This document shows positions 1 through 10,534 of a DNA stretch of 64,000 bases, in pieces (position 1 is the stretch's first letter; the number at the start of each line of letters is the position of its first letter). The notes beneath the pieces are model-generated. The model saw only the letters and a program-made list of their open reading frames with translations. It was not told where the DNA came from and searched no databases. The DNA is from Isoetes taiwanensis. Taxonomy: Eukaryota > Streptophyta > Lycopodiopsida > Isoetales > Isoetaceae. A program made the translations under genes and the position numbers. Location: NCBI GenBank assembly GCA_021234155.1, contig JAJEKV010000053.1, positions 1,251,307 to 1,315,306 of the forward strand, written 5' to 3'.

Positions 1-2
1 CC

Positions 3-1090
3 TCCCTTGCTGACGATTTGGCTTCTACTTCTGTGGTCCTTAACCGTCTCCAGACTGCTCTTCCTTTCTGGCAGTCTATATATTCCTCGCAACAAGTCTT
101 GCATTGGATTCAGTTTGGTTATCGCCTCCCTTGGTTATCTTCTTGTCCATCGGTTGCTTTTTCCGCCCCAAACCACTCTTCTCTGTCTGCCCACCTAGAG
201 TTTGCTCGCTCAGCTGTATCTGATCTCTTGCGTACGGGTGCCGCATCCCAGGTCCTCTCACAGCCTTTCTTTTGCTCCCCTTTGGGTGTCGTCCCCAAAG
301 CCCTCAACAAGTTTCGCCTTATCCTTGATTTGCGATGTTTGAACTCCTTCTTGACCATCCCCTCCTTCCGGTACGAGTCTCTTCAGTTGCTTTCACATTT
401 ATGTCTACCTAATGATTTCCTCTTTGCAGTCGACCTTAAGTCTAGGTAGCACCATGTCTCTATCTGGCCTCCTCACCGCACTTTTTTGGGATTTGAGCTC
501 GAGGGTCTATTTTATGTCTTTAATGTCCTCCCTTTTGGTCTTGCTTCCGCTCCCTTTGTCTTTACCAAGTTAGTCAGACAGTTAGTTCGGTTTTGGCGTG
601 GTCAGGGTATTCGTTGCTTGCCCTATGTCGATGACATCTTGTTTTTATGCCAGTCCCTCCCTGAGTCTTTCCAGATTCGCGTCATTGCCGATTTGCAGCA
701 GGCCAGTTTTCTCTTGGCATGGAAGAAGTGTCGTTTTCATCTCTCACACCGCACAATCTTCTTAGGCTTCATAGTAGATGCTCAGGAAGGTTTCTTTCGC
801 ATTTCTCAGGCCAAGAAGGAGCGGGTCTTGTCTTTTTGTTCTGGTATGTTAGCCTCCCAGTATATCACCTCTCGCCTCATTACCCGGTTTCTTGGTTTTA
901 TCCAGTCTTTGCGCTTAGTCCTGGGTCATCTTTGTGCTGCCTTGACTTGGGGCCTCAATTCAGATTTGCGCGATGCAGACCTTTGGGATACCCCTCTCCT
1001 TTTGTCGCCTCTTGCGTCTCAGGAAATCCGGTTGTGGGAGACTGTTATACGTCATTTCGACCGAGCCCCTGTATGGCCCCCCACTGTGGT
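3..1090 (+). pseudogene. DIRS-type reverse transcriptase (broken)
   Basis: The frame is open from the window edge. Recognisable blocks are the substrate-binding region LILDLRCLN near 330, DLKS followed by HHVSI near 435-460, the block FNVLPFGLASAPFVFTKL near 520-575, and the catalytic box YVDD at 624-635. A TAG at 447-449 interrupts the frame exactly where related enzymes continue, and the same frame resumes immediately. A frameshift near 1085 separates the enzyme from its RNase H. The protein would copy element RNA into circular DNA. The short motif spacing and the downstream RNase H extension match DIRS/Ngaro enzymes better than LTR or LINE enzymes. Confidence 0.85.
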
Positions 1091-1898
1091 CAAGTCTACC
1101 TTGATGAGGGCTGGGGTGGCTGGCTTTCACGTCCCGGTTCTCAGCCTCTCTCCTTCTCTGGTGTCTTCTCAGCAGATGCTCGCCTCCAATCTTCCACTTG
1201 GCGCGAACTCTTTGCTCTTTTTCAGATCTTGCAATCCTTTACTGACCGCATCTCGCGTGATAACTCGCGGGGATAACTAAAATGTGTTTTTTCTGTTACA
1301 GAATGGCGGTTCACGATCTCCAATCCTTCATTTGTTGCTCCTTGAAGTACTAATTTTTTGCTATCAGCATCGGATTCAGTTGGAGCCGTTGTGGGTTCCA
1401 CGTTTGGAGAATGAGTGGGCTGATTATCTATCAAAGATCCGGGCCTTTGACGAGTTTTCTCTCTCCCCATCTATTTTTCATCTCTTGGAGGAGCGCTGGG
1501 GCCCTCATCATGTGGATCGTTTTGCTAGCCCATCCAATGCCTTGCTGCCAGTCTTCAATACTAAGGATTGTTACCCTCATCGGATTGCGCCTGATGCATT
1601 GTCTTATGATTGGCATGTGTTCAATAACTACTGCTTTCCTCCGCCTGCCTTGATTCCCGAAGTATTGCATCACGCTCGTCTTTGTAGAGCACGGCTTATG
1701 CTAGTTGTCTTCGCTTGGCCTTCTGCACCTTGGTGGCCGTTGCTTGCCGTCGATTCCTCTTCTTGGCAGCCCTTTGTTCACGATGCCGTCTTTTTTCATG
1801 AATTTTCTCATGCCTTACTCCCATCACCCTCTTCTCCCATTGCAGGCTCTCGCCGACATGCTGCTTTATTTGCCTTACATTGTAATTTTTTCGATTAA
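1085..1898 (+). pseudogene. RNase H and DIRS-specific C-terminal extension (broken)
   Basis: The block YLDEGWGGWL followed by FSADARLQSSTWRELFAL (about 1100-1230, one frame) is the RNase H core, with the Glu and Trp-Arg-Glu signature typical of DIRS elements. The frame changes near 1280 and continues as VPRLENEWADYLSK and then WGPHHVDRFAS, DWHVFNNYCFPPPALIP, and a Pro/Trp-rich end. This post-RNase H extension is known from DIRS and Ngaro pol proteins. It degrades RNA in the hybrid during reverse transcription. Two frameshifts break it. Confidence 0.8.
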
Positions 1899-2054
1899 AT
1901 GGATCTTTATTGGTTCATCTGGTCATTTTCTCTTTTTAATTTGTCTTGTTCTAAGTTATGTTTCCCAGTTTAGGGGTTGCTTGGCTTCTTTTGCTTGTCG
2001 TGTGCATAGCTAGAAGTTGTTCAGGTTTGAGGTTTATGATAGGTTTTAACTTCT

Positions 2055-2925
2055 GTGGTTTTGTCTTGTTTTCCATATATCTTACCTTTCTTCGACGATC
2101 CCTCTTTGCCCTTCTTCACATCGGCTTTGGTATCTGTCCTCCAGTCCCATGCTTCATCTACCTTGCTCAGTTACTCTTCCGCTTGGCTATCTTTTCGGCA
2201 TTGGTGCAGCTCGCAGCAGGTTACAGCACTACCTGCCTCCCCCCTACATGTCGCCGCCTTTTTCTCCTCTTTGGTATCCGCCCATCGCAGTCCTACCTCC
2301 ATTGGCATCGCTTCTGCTGCAATTGCCTTTTTTCACGGCTTGGTCAACTTCCCGTCTCCTTGCTCCGCGCCCCTTCCTGCCTTAGTTCGTCAGGCAGCCC
2401 CACGTGTCCATAGCCCTTCACGGGAGCGCCTTTCGCTGACTGCGGCCCACGTTCGCCAGATCATTTCTTTGCTTGCCCCGCCACAAGCCGATTGGCGTGG
2501 TATTATGAAGGCCTGCCTTGTCACAATCTGCTTTGCTGGGTTTCTTCGCATATCTGAGGCCCTGCATCTGAATTGGCGTGACCTTTCTTTCTTCCCTGAC
2601 CATAGCTCGCACTTTTTCTCCCTCTTGTCCTGTGATGTTACTGCAACGTTTGTTATCTGCCTGTGGTTTTCGCACCTCTGACCCACCTTCGGGTGGACCG
2701 TTGTCTTATGCCGCTGCCCGCTCCTGGTGGTTCGAGTCTCTGCGTCTTATCGGCTTGGAGCCTCAGGCATTTGGCACCCATGCTGGTCGTAGGGGTGCTG
2801 CTTCTTCTGTCCCATCGGACATTGTCCATTCCCATGGGCGGTGGCGCTCCGCCTCCTCCCATTCGCGCTATGTTCTTCCCAGTATTCAGGAGCGCCTCAT
2901 CGTGTCTCGCCATCTTGGTCTTTGA
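2055..2925 (+). pseudogene. Tyrosine recombinase of the DIRS/PAT element (one frameshift)
   Basis: The N-terminal SAM-like region (SYSSAWLSFRHWCSSQQ onward) is followed by the catalytic part. The first catalytic Arg is in GFLRISEAL near 2540. After a frameshift near 2630-2650 come the HxxR box in GTHAGRRGAA (about 2775-2805), the His/Trp in HGRW (near 2835) and the nucleophilic Tyr in SRYV (near 2865). All tetrad positions are still readable across the two frames. The enzyme replaces the integrase of LTR elements. It ends at a stop directly before the first copy of the 38 bp terminal repeat. Confidence 0.85.
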
Positions 2926-2942
2926 GGTAGGTTCCTCTTCTA

Positions 2943-2980
2943 TCGGCCACTTGTTGTATCTCAGGACCCATCCTAGGAAT
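2943..2980 (+). repeat. Split direct repeat, internal copy (B1)
   Basis: This 38 bp stretch begins tcggccacttgttgtatctc and is identical to 3743-3780. It starts within 20 bases of the recombinase stop codon, where PAT-type elements carry B1. Confidence 0.8.
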
Positions 2981-3206
2981 GCTGCGGTTCTATTGCGCTA
3001 GCTATAGAACTGCCATTCCTTGGATGGGGACGCCACCTCAGCCCATTTTCCCTTTTTATAGCCCATTTTTTCTTGTCTTTGGCTATTGGCATTCTCCTTG
3101 AGCTTTTTTCCTAGCTTCATTCGCCTCTACCTAGTTTTCCCGCCCCCCCCTCCCTCTTAGTTGGTCAGCTTGGTTCATGGTCACTTATTTGGTCTCTTTT
3201 TTCATT

Positions 3207-3382
3207 CTCGGCGTGGCACTGTAGCCTCCGAGACATTCTTCTTTTTATTATCTCTCGGCGTGGCGATGTAGCCTCCGAGGCAGCACTAATCGGATGTTTT
3301 TTCCCGCGATGGTCATTCCGCGGACGGTTCCCGATTGGTCGGCTGTTGTTTCTTTGTTCAGCGTGGCCCTGGAGCCTCTGAA
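3207..3382 (+). repeat. Three short stem-loops in the A2 region of the DIRS/PAT element
   Basis: Related units at 3207-3232, 3254-3279 and 3357-3382 each begin with ctcgg or ttcag, have a gcgtggc core and end with the complementary ccgag or ctgaa. Each can fold into a small hairpin with 4-6 bp arms. They lie in the non-coding stretch between the two 38 bp repeats, where a circular intermediate would be recombined. Any function is inference. Confidence 0.5.
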
Positions 3383-3742
3383 CTTTTTTAGATATTTGAT
3401 ACATTAATGCGCAAATGTCTAACCCCTTGACGGGTCACTATCTTTTTTCATCTTTGTCTTGGCAGGTTATTTTGGAGGTTTCTTGGTGGTCGGTTGTACG
3501 AGGTCGCACCAGGGCGGGGTTTTCCATCCTGATGGGAGCGAGCGCCAGTTTTCTCATCTTTGTATAGACCGAGCGACGGATGAATGGTCTTTTATCTTGT
3601 ATTCCCTAGTTTCGGCGTGCTCTCGATGATTGTCTAGTTTCGGAGCACTCAAATTTCAAAGTTTTTCAGAAGTTCTACCCCAGTAGGGGCATCTATTTGT
3701 ACTCAACATTTTTACAAAGCTCAATGAGAACACCACTTCACT

Positions 3743-3780
3743 TCGGCCACTTGTTGTATCTCAGGACCCATCCTAGGAAT
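3743..3780 (+). repeat. Split direct repeat, terminal copy (B2)
   Basis: Exact second copy of 2943-2980. The sequence changes to AT-rich flanking DNA immediately after it, so I take 3780 as the 3' end of the element. Confidence 0.75.
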
Positions 3781-5015
3781 AGGAAATTATTGCTATAGTT
3801 TCATTTCACTAGTTTCCATAAATCACGATAAATAGTTTGCGTGACATTTTTGCTGAGGCTTCAAATTTTTCTTCACAGTCATTTGTTGGAACATGGATGT
3901 TTTGATACAACAAGCTTACTTTTGTTTAATTGACAATCTTATTGTTGCTATACAAATTCAAACCATGTTAAAGATAAGATAAGATGAATTTTTACGTCCA
4001 CGGGAACCCAACGGGTTATGGGACGACACATGCAAGGGCATTTGTTATGTATAGAGATCAGGCATCTACTTTTGCAACAAAGGAACCTCTAGATGTATAA
4101 TTTTTTATTTTTTGTGTTGTCCAGGCTCGACTTCTTGCTGCTATACAAAGTTTGCCATTAAAAGCTCTATATTTTGCAAAGAATAATGTTTGATCCTGAG
4201 ACAAAACAACCTTAAAAGTTGAACTTGCACGGTTAAACTTTGACACAAAGCATCTTCTATTTGGCCTTTAGGAAAAAAAACTATTTTTGTAACTTGATAA
4301 CAATAGCTTGAAAATTCTAATCGTTTATTTTTACAGAGGAATTGCACATTTTTCCAAAATTGTAGTGCTAAGCATTGAAATAATAATTCCAATGAACATA
4401 AAACAAAGTACTTCTGCAATTTATTTTGACCTTGTGCATTTTTGAGGATCTTTTAAAAAATATGCAATCTAAAGTGCTAAATGCCAATGCTTATCGAATC
4501 ATTTATAGCAAATCCTTTATGAAGTTTATCATGCCAAATATTCATTATTTTGAATAATTGTTTTATTAAAAATACTCATTATTTTGAATAATTATTTTAT
4601 TAAAAATACTCATTATTTTGAATAATTGTTTTACTACTATATTTGTAAAATCTGATATACAACAACTATAGATAGTTAAATAACATTTGAACTGATAGAA
4701 TTGTAGTACTAAGGGGTCTATGTTAATAGAGGTCCAACTACATAGGTTTGGGGCCGCTGCAATAAATTTCTTGTAATAATAAACTAGCAAAAAGCACATG
4801 AAATATTGTAGTAACGACACAAGGTCAAGTTTATTAGGCATTTAGAATGGTGGTGTTAGATTTTCAGTTACTCATACCTAGAAATGATACTTCGTTTTTC
4901 TTGCAATTTGCTCCGCTTGCTAAGGTTAATACCAAGGTTCTGCAATGTGATTAAAATGCATAGATTGCTTATTTCCACTTTGTTGTTGAAAATTATTGAA
5001 GCTAATATAGCTCGA
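3781..5015. other. AT-rich intergenic DNA with a retroposon-like tail
   Basis: No gene is supported. A stem-loop next to a T-run and a GATAA microsatellite lies at 3973-4028. A 43 bp AT-rich unit (tactcattattttgaataa) is repeated in tandem at about 4540-4630. Confidence 0.4.
3973..4028 (-). repeat. Retroposon 3' tail: microsatellite, poly(A) and stem-loop
   Basis: Read on the minus strand, a hairpin (arms gtcccataaccc and gggttcccgtggac) is followed by an A-run and a TTATC microsatellite. The same layout occurs at 8174-8224 and 62931-62978 with diverged arms and different pentamers. It resembles the 3' tail of a SINE or LINE family. Confidence 0.45.
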
Positions 5016-5710
5016 TTTTTTTTTTTTTTGAAGAACTGTGTCATCAATATATTAAAAGAATGGTAATGTTACAAAGCAAGTGAGGAGGAAGGAGAACTGC
5101 CCCAAAGAGACAGCGATACCTCGACACTCCACAACAAACTCACAAAAAAACTGCAACTCTACTACTGTACAAACCGACCATCACCATCTACAACACCCAA
5201 GAAGTCCCCCCAAATGGCAAACTTCCGCTCTACTAATCCCGGGAACACCAGAAAGCTTTGAAATAGCTTGTACCTGAGTCGTGGAATCAGAGAGGCTGCA
5301 GGCTGCTGAATCCCCTGAAAGATCCACAACCGCCGCCGCTTCCAAATCAACCACACCAACCAAGCCACGCACAGATGCAAGGCTTGCTGCCGCAAGAGCG
5401 GCCAACTACCAGGATACACATGAAGAAGCAACTGCTGGGTAGTCAATCTCACCTGAAATAGAGCCCTGACCCAATCCCAGGCAGCCTGCAAGTGAGGGCA
5501 TAAAACCAGACAATGCTCCACAGTCTCATGATGAAGGCCACAACAAGGGCAAAGAGGGCTCACACCCAGCCTAAACTGACTCACAAGGACATTCACCCTG
5601 ATACAGCGGTGCACCACCTGCCACAGAAGCACCCTAACCTTCGGTGGGGGAAGTGAGCTCCATGTCCACGTCCAAACCGAGCGCCATCGAGAGCCCGGAA
5701 TCGATTTTCA
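5016..5710 (-). pseudogene. LINE 3' end with zf-RVT domain, truncated
   Basis: The frame at 5162-5632 (minus) encodes LLWQVVHRCIRVNVL, then CPCCGLHHETVEHCLVLCP and a Trp-rich tail ending RLRYKLFQ. This is the zf-RVT domain (Cys-x2-Cys...His...Cys) at the C-terminus of plant L1 ORF2. A run of T on the plus strand at 5017-5030 is the poly(A) tail in minus orientation. The fragment is strongly 5'-truncated, as usual for LINE insertions. It shows the same domain as the copy at 60384-61010 but is clearly diverged from it. Confidence 0.8.
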
Positions 5711-6779
5711 TGCTATTCAAGTTAGTTCTGATGCATATTTTGAACTCAAGAAAGTGAAGACGATTTATGTGCTGCTAAAGAAACAAGTTATCTTGCACAG
5801 ACTAAACGACTTCCTTTGTAAATTGTTATTTTATCTGTAGCAAGCATGCAAACGTCGCATTTAATTAAAGTGGGTCTCATTCCATTCCCACTTTTTTTTG
5901 GAACCCTGTTATTTTACACAAAAAAGATGAGGGAAAACTACTCGGACTCCATAACTGTCCAGAATTTGAATATTTCTTTGTTAGGGTGGGTCCAATCTTT
6001 CCCCCTGTTTTCTCGGATCGCAAGTCGAGAACAAGAAGAATACAACTCAAATAAAGGAATTTCATTACACATTGAAACCAAAGTTGTAGTTGAAAAAGAA
6101 TTTTTATTAATAATTTGAATAGTTACAATGTATTTTACATCGGACGCAGAGACCATGGCGGTCTTGCTGTCACTACAGGTACATCATCATGGTAGGTGGT
6201 CCACCTTATGGGAAGAACGTGTGGGGCTTCTTCTTGCCGTCTGTAAGCTTTGGGAACAACCTGAAGAAGGTGAAATGCCTACGAGGAGGTGTCTCGTGAG
6301 CCACCCGCTGACTTGTCCACCCGATTTCTCCACCCTCCTCTCGCATCTTTTCATCAATCGCCGGGTCAAATATGCTCGTTCCACAACCTCCGTGGATGTC
6401 ATGCAATGCTTGCAAGATCCTTTGAGCTTTCTGGACTTGCGAAATGTTCTTCCTCTCTTCTTCATCCCTTGAGGTCCCATAGCGTCTTCAATCACGAGCA
6501 AGCTTATCCCAAAGCCCTGGTAAGAGTGTAGCCTGAGCAGGACATGTGCCAGAGCGGGATCTCTGCCGCCTGGAGCGGGATCTGTGTCGCCTGGAGCGAC
6601 CGAGCGATAAGAGTGTAGCCTCAGCGGGATCTGTGCCTGAACCACCTGGAGCAAAGACAGTCCATGATTAACAATTACGGTGCCATTAGTCATAACGAAG
6701 AAAAGAATGGAGAATTCAAAATAGATTGGAGAGCATTCATTCCATATAGCTGCATCCAATCACACAAAGAATCGTACAA
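5711..6779. other. Gene-poor stretch; long open frame of unknown nature at 6187-6759 (minus)
   Basis: A 190-codon open frame on the minus strand (6759 to 6187) has no recognisable domain. It overlaps a GC-rich patch of short imperfect repeats (gagtgtagcctgagc and gagcgggatctctgccgcc types, about 6520-6650) that alone can explain the lack of stops. I do not support it as a gene. Confidence 0.3.
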
Positions 6780-7110
6780 ATGGTCTCATCAACGGGACAA
6801 GCATTGCCTTTCTCGACTCGCGAGTCGAGAAAGGCCCTAGAAAGTCAATGTACAACCATTTTCATTACAGAATATGGCTGCATAATCACACAAACAAGCA
6901 TACAAATAGTCTCATCCTTGGGACAAGGAGGGCTTTTCTCGACTCTCGAATCGAGAAAAGCTCTGGAAAGGGAATGTACAACCATTTTCGTTACAAAAGA
7001 CTAATCACAAAAAGAAGCATACAAATGGTCTCATCATTGGGACAAGCATGTCTTTCTTGACTCGTGAGTCTAGAAAGGCCACGAAAAGTCAATGTACAAG
7101 TATTTTCATT
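6780..7110. repeat. Three-fold tandem repeat (about 120-126 bp), each unit carrying a long palindrome
   Basis: Units begin tacaaatggtctcatc and end near tcaatgtacaaccattttc. Each contains a palindrome: 6806-6835 is perfect over 30 bp, 6932-6961 is 30 bp with a mismatched centre, and 7052-7077 is decayed. All centre on ctcgactcgcgagtcgag or variants. The units differ by scattered substitutions, so the array is not recent. Confidence 0.75.
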
Positions 7111-8529
7111 ACAAAATATAGTACAATTGTTTTTTTTTTCTTTTACCAATAAGAATGGAGAAGCCATGCCCTCAAACCTAGGGGAATTTTAACATCATGG
7201 AGAGAAGAACAAGAAGAATATTAAGATCATGGATAGAAAAGTAGAAATTAAATGCTAGATTTGTAATACAATTAGATTCTAAGGCGTATTGCAAAAGCGC
7301 AAAAAAACCTAATTATATCCTCAACTAGCTTGTCAATGTTTCAATAAAAATGGTGCTTTAAATAAATTGTGGTCCTCACTATTTTGCTAGTCTGTGCATG
7401 CTTTCTAGAATATCTATGATTTGTGTTGGGTTGAACCCTTAAAGGACGCCCATGTGTGCATTTATGACAAGATTGATATATAGCCTTTAGCCCAAACATT
7501 ATAAATTTTGTTAAGAGCCATCTCGGGCCATGTCCCAAAGAGGCCCCTTGCAGTCATCTACCTTTTAGCCATTACAACAATATGTCTTTTCTCTACTGTT
7601 CAACAATATCTATATAGTCACATCATAAGTACAGTAAAGGGCCCCATGAAGTGACTGCTAGGTTAAAAGATCGAAAGAGACGCCAAAAGTACATAACAAA
7701 ACAACTGAAATATCATGTAGAAAATATTTCCAACAAATATATTCCTAGCCTAGATCTTTCATAGCCTGCCTATAAAAATCAAAAGCCTAAAAAATCAATT
7801 TTAAGGTAACATAGACTACAGACATGTTCTATTGCCTTGAGTCCAAGATTATTGTGGAAGATTGAACAAGCTAAACTTCATTGCTTTAGAGATCATTCAA
7901 CGCAGAATTGTGTACGACAATTAAACAAAATTTCTATTTTTATAAAAATGGTATGAATTCGGTTTCGCTCAATGCTTTTGCGAACGGGCTTTTCATGAAT
8001 CACTTGTAGAAATATGAATTCATTGTAAAATTTAAGAATGCAATCTACAATTCACTCTAGAAGACCACTTCTTAGTAATAAAGGTTTTGGTGCATCATTT
8101 AGAATTTCTAACCAAGAGTTAAACAATTTGATTCAATATTTGAATCAACATGAAAGATTTAAAATTTTAATTTGAATTGAATTGAATTTTTTTGTCCATG
8201 GAGACCAAAAGGTCTATGGAACTCAAGATGAAAAGAGCACAACAAACCCATTAGGGTTGAAAAAATCCTCGCTCAGAAGGATTTTGATGGGAAAACCTTA
8301 ATAGTACTAGACCCACTAAGAAACTATACATTTGTACATACTAATCTGATGATAGAAGATTTTTTTTTTTTTTTTTTTTTTTTTCATGTAATAAAATTCT
8401 TTGTTTCTATAAATCTTTCTTTTATGCCCCTTTATCTTTTTGCTACGCCAAACATAGCCAGATGATGCCTTTATCACTGCTGCACACAGGGTAGGAGCAT
8501 TATAGCCTCACCGCCTGTGCATAGTGAAA
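7111..8529. other. AT-rich intergenic DNA, no gene seen
   Basis: Stops are frequent in all frames. It holds a retroposon-like tail at 8174-8224 and a run of T at about 8360-8384. Confidence 0.4.
8174..8224 (-). repeat. Retroposon 3' tail: microsatellite, poly(A) and stem-loop
   Basis: The GAATT microsatellite, the T-run and a stem-loop (tccatggagacc pairing with ggtctatgga) have the same order as at 3973-4028 and 62931-62978. Confidence 0.45.
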
Positions 8530-8903
8530 TTTACAATGCCAAACTTGAGTACTAAAATGGATATCCTAAAGCAGGCAAATCAATTGAAAGAGACATCTCT
8601 GTATTTGGATTTTGATCTTACTATGTCACAACAATTAGCAAGACGCCAGGATTTATAAAATGTCCAGGTTACTCAAAAGAATGGTGGTAAGGATGCATTG
8701 ATCCGTGAAAAACTACGTATCTTTACACCACCACATGCAACCTTTGCTGCCACATTTCATCATGCTACGACCACTCATATTGCTGCTGCTACAAATGCTA
8801 CGCACGCCAAAGCTGCAAATGTCCATTCTACCATTCCATCCTCTCATGCTCAAGGCCCCTCCTCTCAAGATATTACTAATGGTATACCTGCTACTACTGC
8901 TTG
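8530..8903 (+). pseudogene. L1-type LINE ORF1, C-terminal part (broken)
   Basis: Translation from about 8536 reads MDILKQANQLKETSLYLDFD, followed by LTMSQQLARRQDL, an in-frame stop, then GGKDALIREKLRIF and a Thr/Ala/His-rich tail. The pattern (I-L-x-x-A-x-x-L-K, DLT..Q..RR, GK.A..R.DKL.I) is that of the C-terminal domain of L1 ORF1 proteins, which bind RNA with the neighbouring RRM. It lies upstream of the endonuclease segment and in the same orientation as the RT at 51380-54700, so it fits one LINE. The assignment rests on motif spacing only. Confidence 0.5.
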
Positions 8904-9003
8904 ATGTTGTTGAGTGGATAGTGATCTTAATTTATCTCCTCATCTCTATGCCTTGTGTCAACTTAGGCTTGCACTTGGGAAATGGTATAATCAAACCACC
9001 TCC
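8904..9003 (-). pseudogene. LINE endonuclease, C-terminal piece (separated by a 41.6 kb insertion)
   Basis: Minus-strand translation gives FDYTISQVQA and, about 20 residues on, DHYPL. This matches the end of an APE-type endonuclease (…DY…SDHxPL). It continues the endonuclease at 50586-51262 across the element inserted at 9004-50585. The shared CCTCC at both ends is the target duplication. One base of frame is lost at the joint. Confidence 0.65.
8999..9003. repeat. Target-site duplication CCTCC, left copy
   Basis: Matches 50586-50590 exactly. It directly abuts the terminal TGTGACG of the outer chromovirus. Confidence 0.85.
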
Positions 9004-10390
9004 TGTGACGTCCCCTACTCCTTATACGATGCACACATCGTATCAGAAGACGGAGCATTCCCCCGACAGCCAAACTGGCAGGGGCCATCCACCTGACACC
9101 ACTCCCAGTGGAATGAGCCAGCAAGGGAAGAGTGGATGTGTCATTCACCCGTCTCCCTTCGGGTCGACCTAGCTGTGGAAGCGTGAATAAACATGAGCAC
9201 ATAATACAATATATCAATACGATCACCTCGAAGGGTCAACACATAATGATCATCACATATACAACACATCAACATGAACAACAGCAACAAGGGAGATCCT
9301 ACCTAGAGCTCAGACTCAAGGGGGTTGACTGACGGCTTGGGCTTCCAGAGGTCATTGCAGACAGAATTCATGGCAACTAGATTTGGCTGGCATAGGAACA
9401 TAGCTGAGGGTAGTCCACTCCATCCGCCCCTCCTGTGCACACTTTGCAGAGTAGGCTGAAAAGTATTGGGACCGGGCTGTATCCTGCCGGGTACATAGCC
9501 AAGAGGGCTACTACTGGGTTGCATCTCCCCAGCCCCGATGAGGCAGGAGGAGAGTCACCTCTCTCCCCAGGGGCATGCATGCCCATCACAGGTGGCTAGA
9601 GGGCCACTGCCCTTATTCGACTTAACCTCATGGAAGGCGACGCATTGCCCCAAAGGTGTCGAGCTCATGCCTTGCCCACATGCAGTGGCAAGCCATTAAG
9701 CCTAGCTCACTAAGGTCCCTGGTAGGCTTTACACACCAGAGGAACTCTTCTGTGATGGGACAAGTCCCCCTTTTTCATCGGCTTGGCCCCTTCACCCACA
9801 GCCAGGCGGGCTCATTGTGCACATGCCGCATGTAACTGGGAACTAGTAGGCTACCTAGAATCATCTGCTACACAGGCTTTAGGCCTCTACCCCCCTTCCC
9901 AATACATGGAGGTCACAGAGTGAAATACCGACATCATCACAGAACTGAAATTAATAATATCATCTAATCTACCTACCTAAACATCCAAGGTTAGGTTCCT
10001 TTGTTAGGGCTCATGATCTTGGGATCTACAAGGTCTCTATGGCTGAATGAATATGCTAAACTACCTTATTGCCTAGCCCAAAGGCGGCTTTGCACAACAG
10101 AATGACTGATTACCTGGTACTCGACCTGCTCTAGATCCTCGGAATGCATCCATGCTTCTGATCTTGCTGAAGACTGCTGCTACTCGACGAACTGTTGTGC
10201 AAAGGCGGCTTTTCAGAGCCTAGCAATGCGAAATTGGTTCTTAGCTTGGCCGAAATGGCTCAAGAGAACCCTAAATGCGAGGCAAGGAAGGGAGCTCAAG
10301 GGAAACCGTAAATGCAAATAGAGAAAAGGTTTAGGGTGTTAGGGGAAGCCCTTATATAGAAACCCTTAGGGTTAGGTTAGACCTTGGCCA
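9004..10390 (-). repeat. 3' LTR of the outer chromovirus (R/U5 and part of U3)
   Basis: Homologous over its length to 48121-49407 plus 50295-50370 taken together. It ends (minus strand) in GACGTCACA at 9004. The U3 part contains a TATATAA box (plus 10352-10358) followed by telobox-like AACCCTAA repeats. Beyond 10390 the sequence no longer resembles the 5' LTR, so the start of this LTR is lost or replaced; 10391-10534 is unassigned. Confidence 0.75.
10352..10358 (-). promoter_or_regulatory. TATA box of the outer chromovirus LTR
   Basis: Minus strand reads ctatataaggg, about 30 bases upstream of a CCCTAAACC-rich leader. The corresponding position in the 5' LTR copy (about 50330-50337) has decayed to ctaaataagg. 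Confidence 0.55.
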
Positions 10391-10534
10391 AAAAACATAG
10401 TTCCAAAATTTCCTACTTAAGGTTCCACATCGTTCCCTTCGCAGTGTGACCTTCCTGTCGCTAGACTCTCCTATTGGCCTGCAGGTCCAACACTACGTTA
10501 GTACACATTTAATTAATATAAAGGTTGGTTGTTA

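Larger units (their letters stand above)
1..3780 (+). mobile_element. PAT/DIRS-like tyrosine-recombinase retrotransposon, 5' end outside window
   Basis: Domain order is reverse transcriptase, RNase H with the DIRS-type C-terminal extension, then tyrosine recombinase. No integrase and no LTRs are seen. A 38 bp sequence directly after the recombinase stop (2943-2980) is repeated exactly at 3743-3780. This fits the split direct repeats of the PAT/Ngaro branch (B1-A2-B2 at the 3' end), with A2 being about 2981-3742. The matching A1 copy would lie left of the window, so this part is inference. Such elements integrate through a circular intermediate using the recombinase. The copy is inactive: one in-frame stop and at least two frameshifts are visible. 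Confidence 0.82.

Noticed and set aside
6187-6759. 190-codon minus-strand open frame
   Set aside because: No domain, and it runs through GC-rich short repeats that lower stop frequency by composition alone.
9303-9524. Conserved open frame found in both outer LTR copies (also near 48887-49034)
   Set aside because: Its repetition is explained by LTR homology. The frames are not kept equal between copies and carry no domain.
9004-10390. Solo LTR
   Set aside because: No CCTCC duplication follows its inner end. The partner duplication is at 50586-50590, so it is the 3' LTR of the large nested element.
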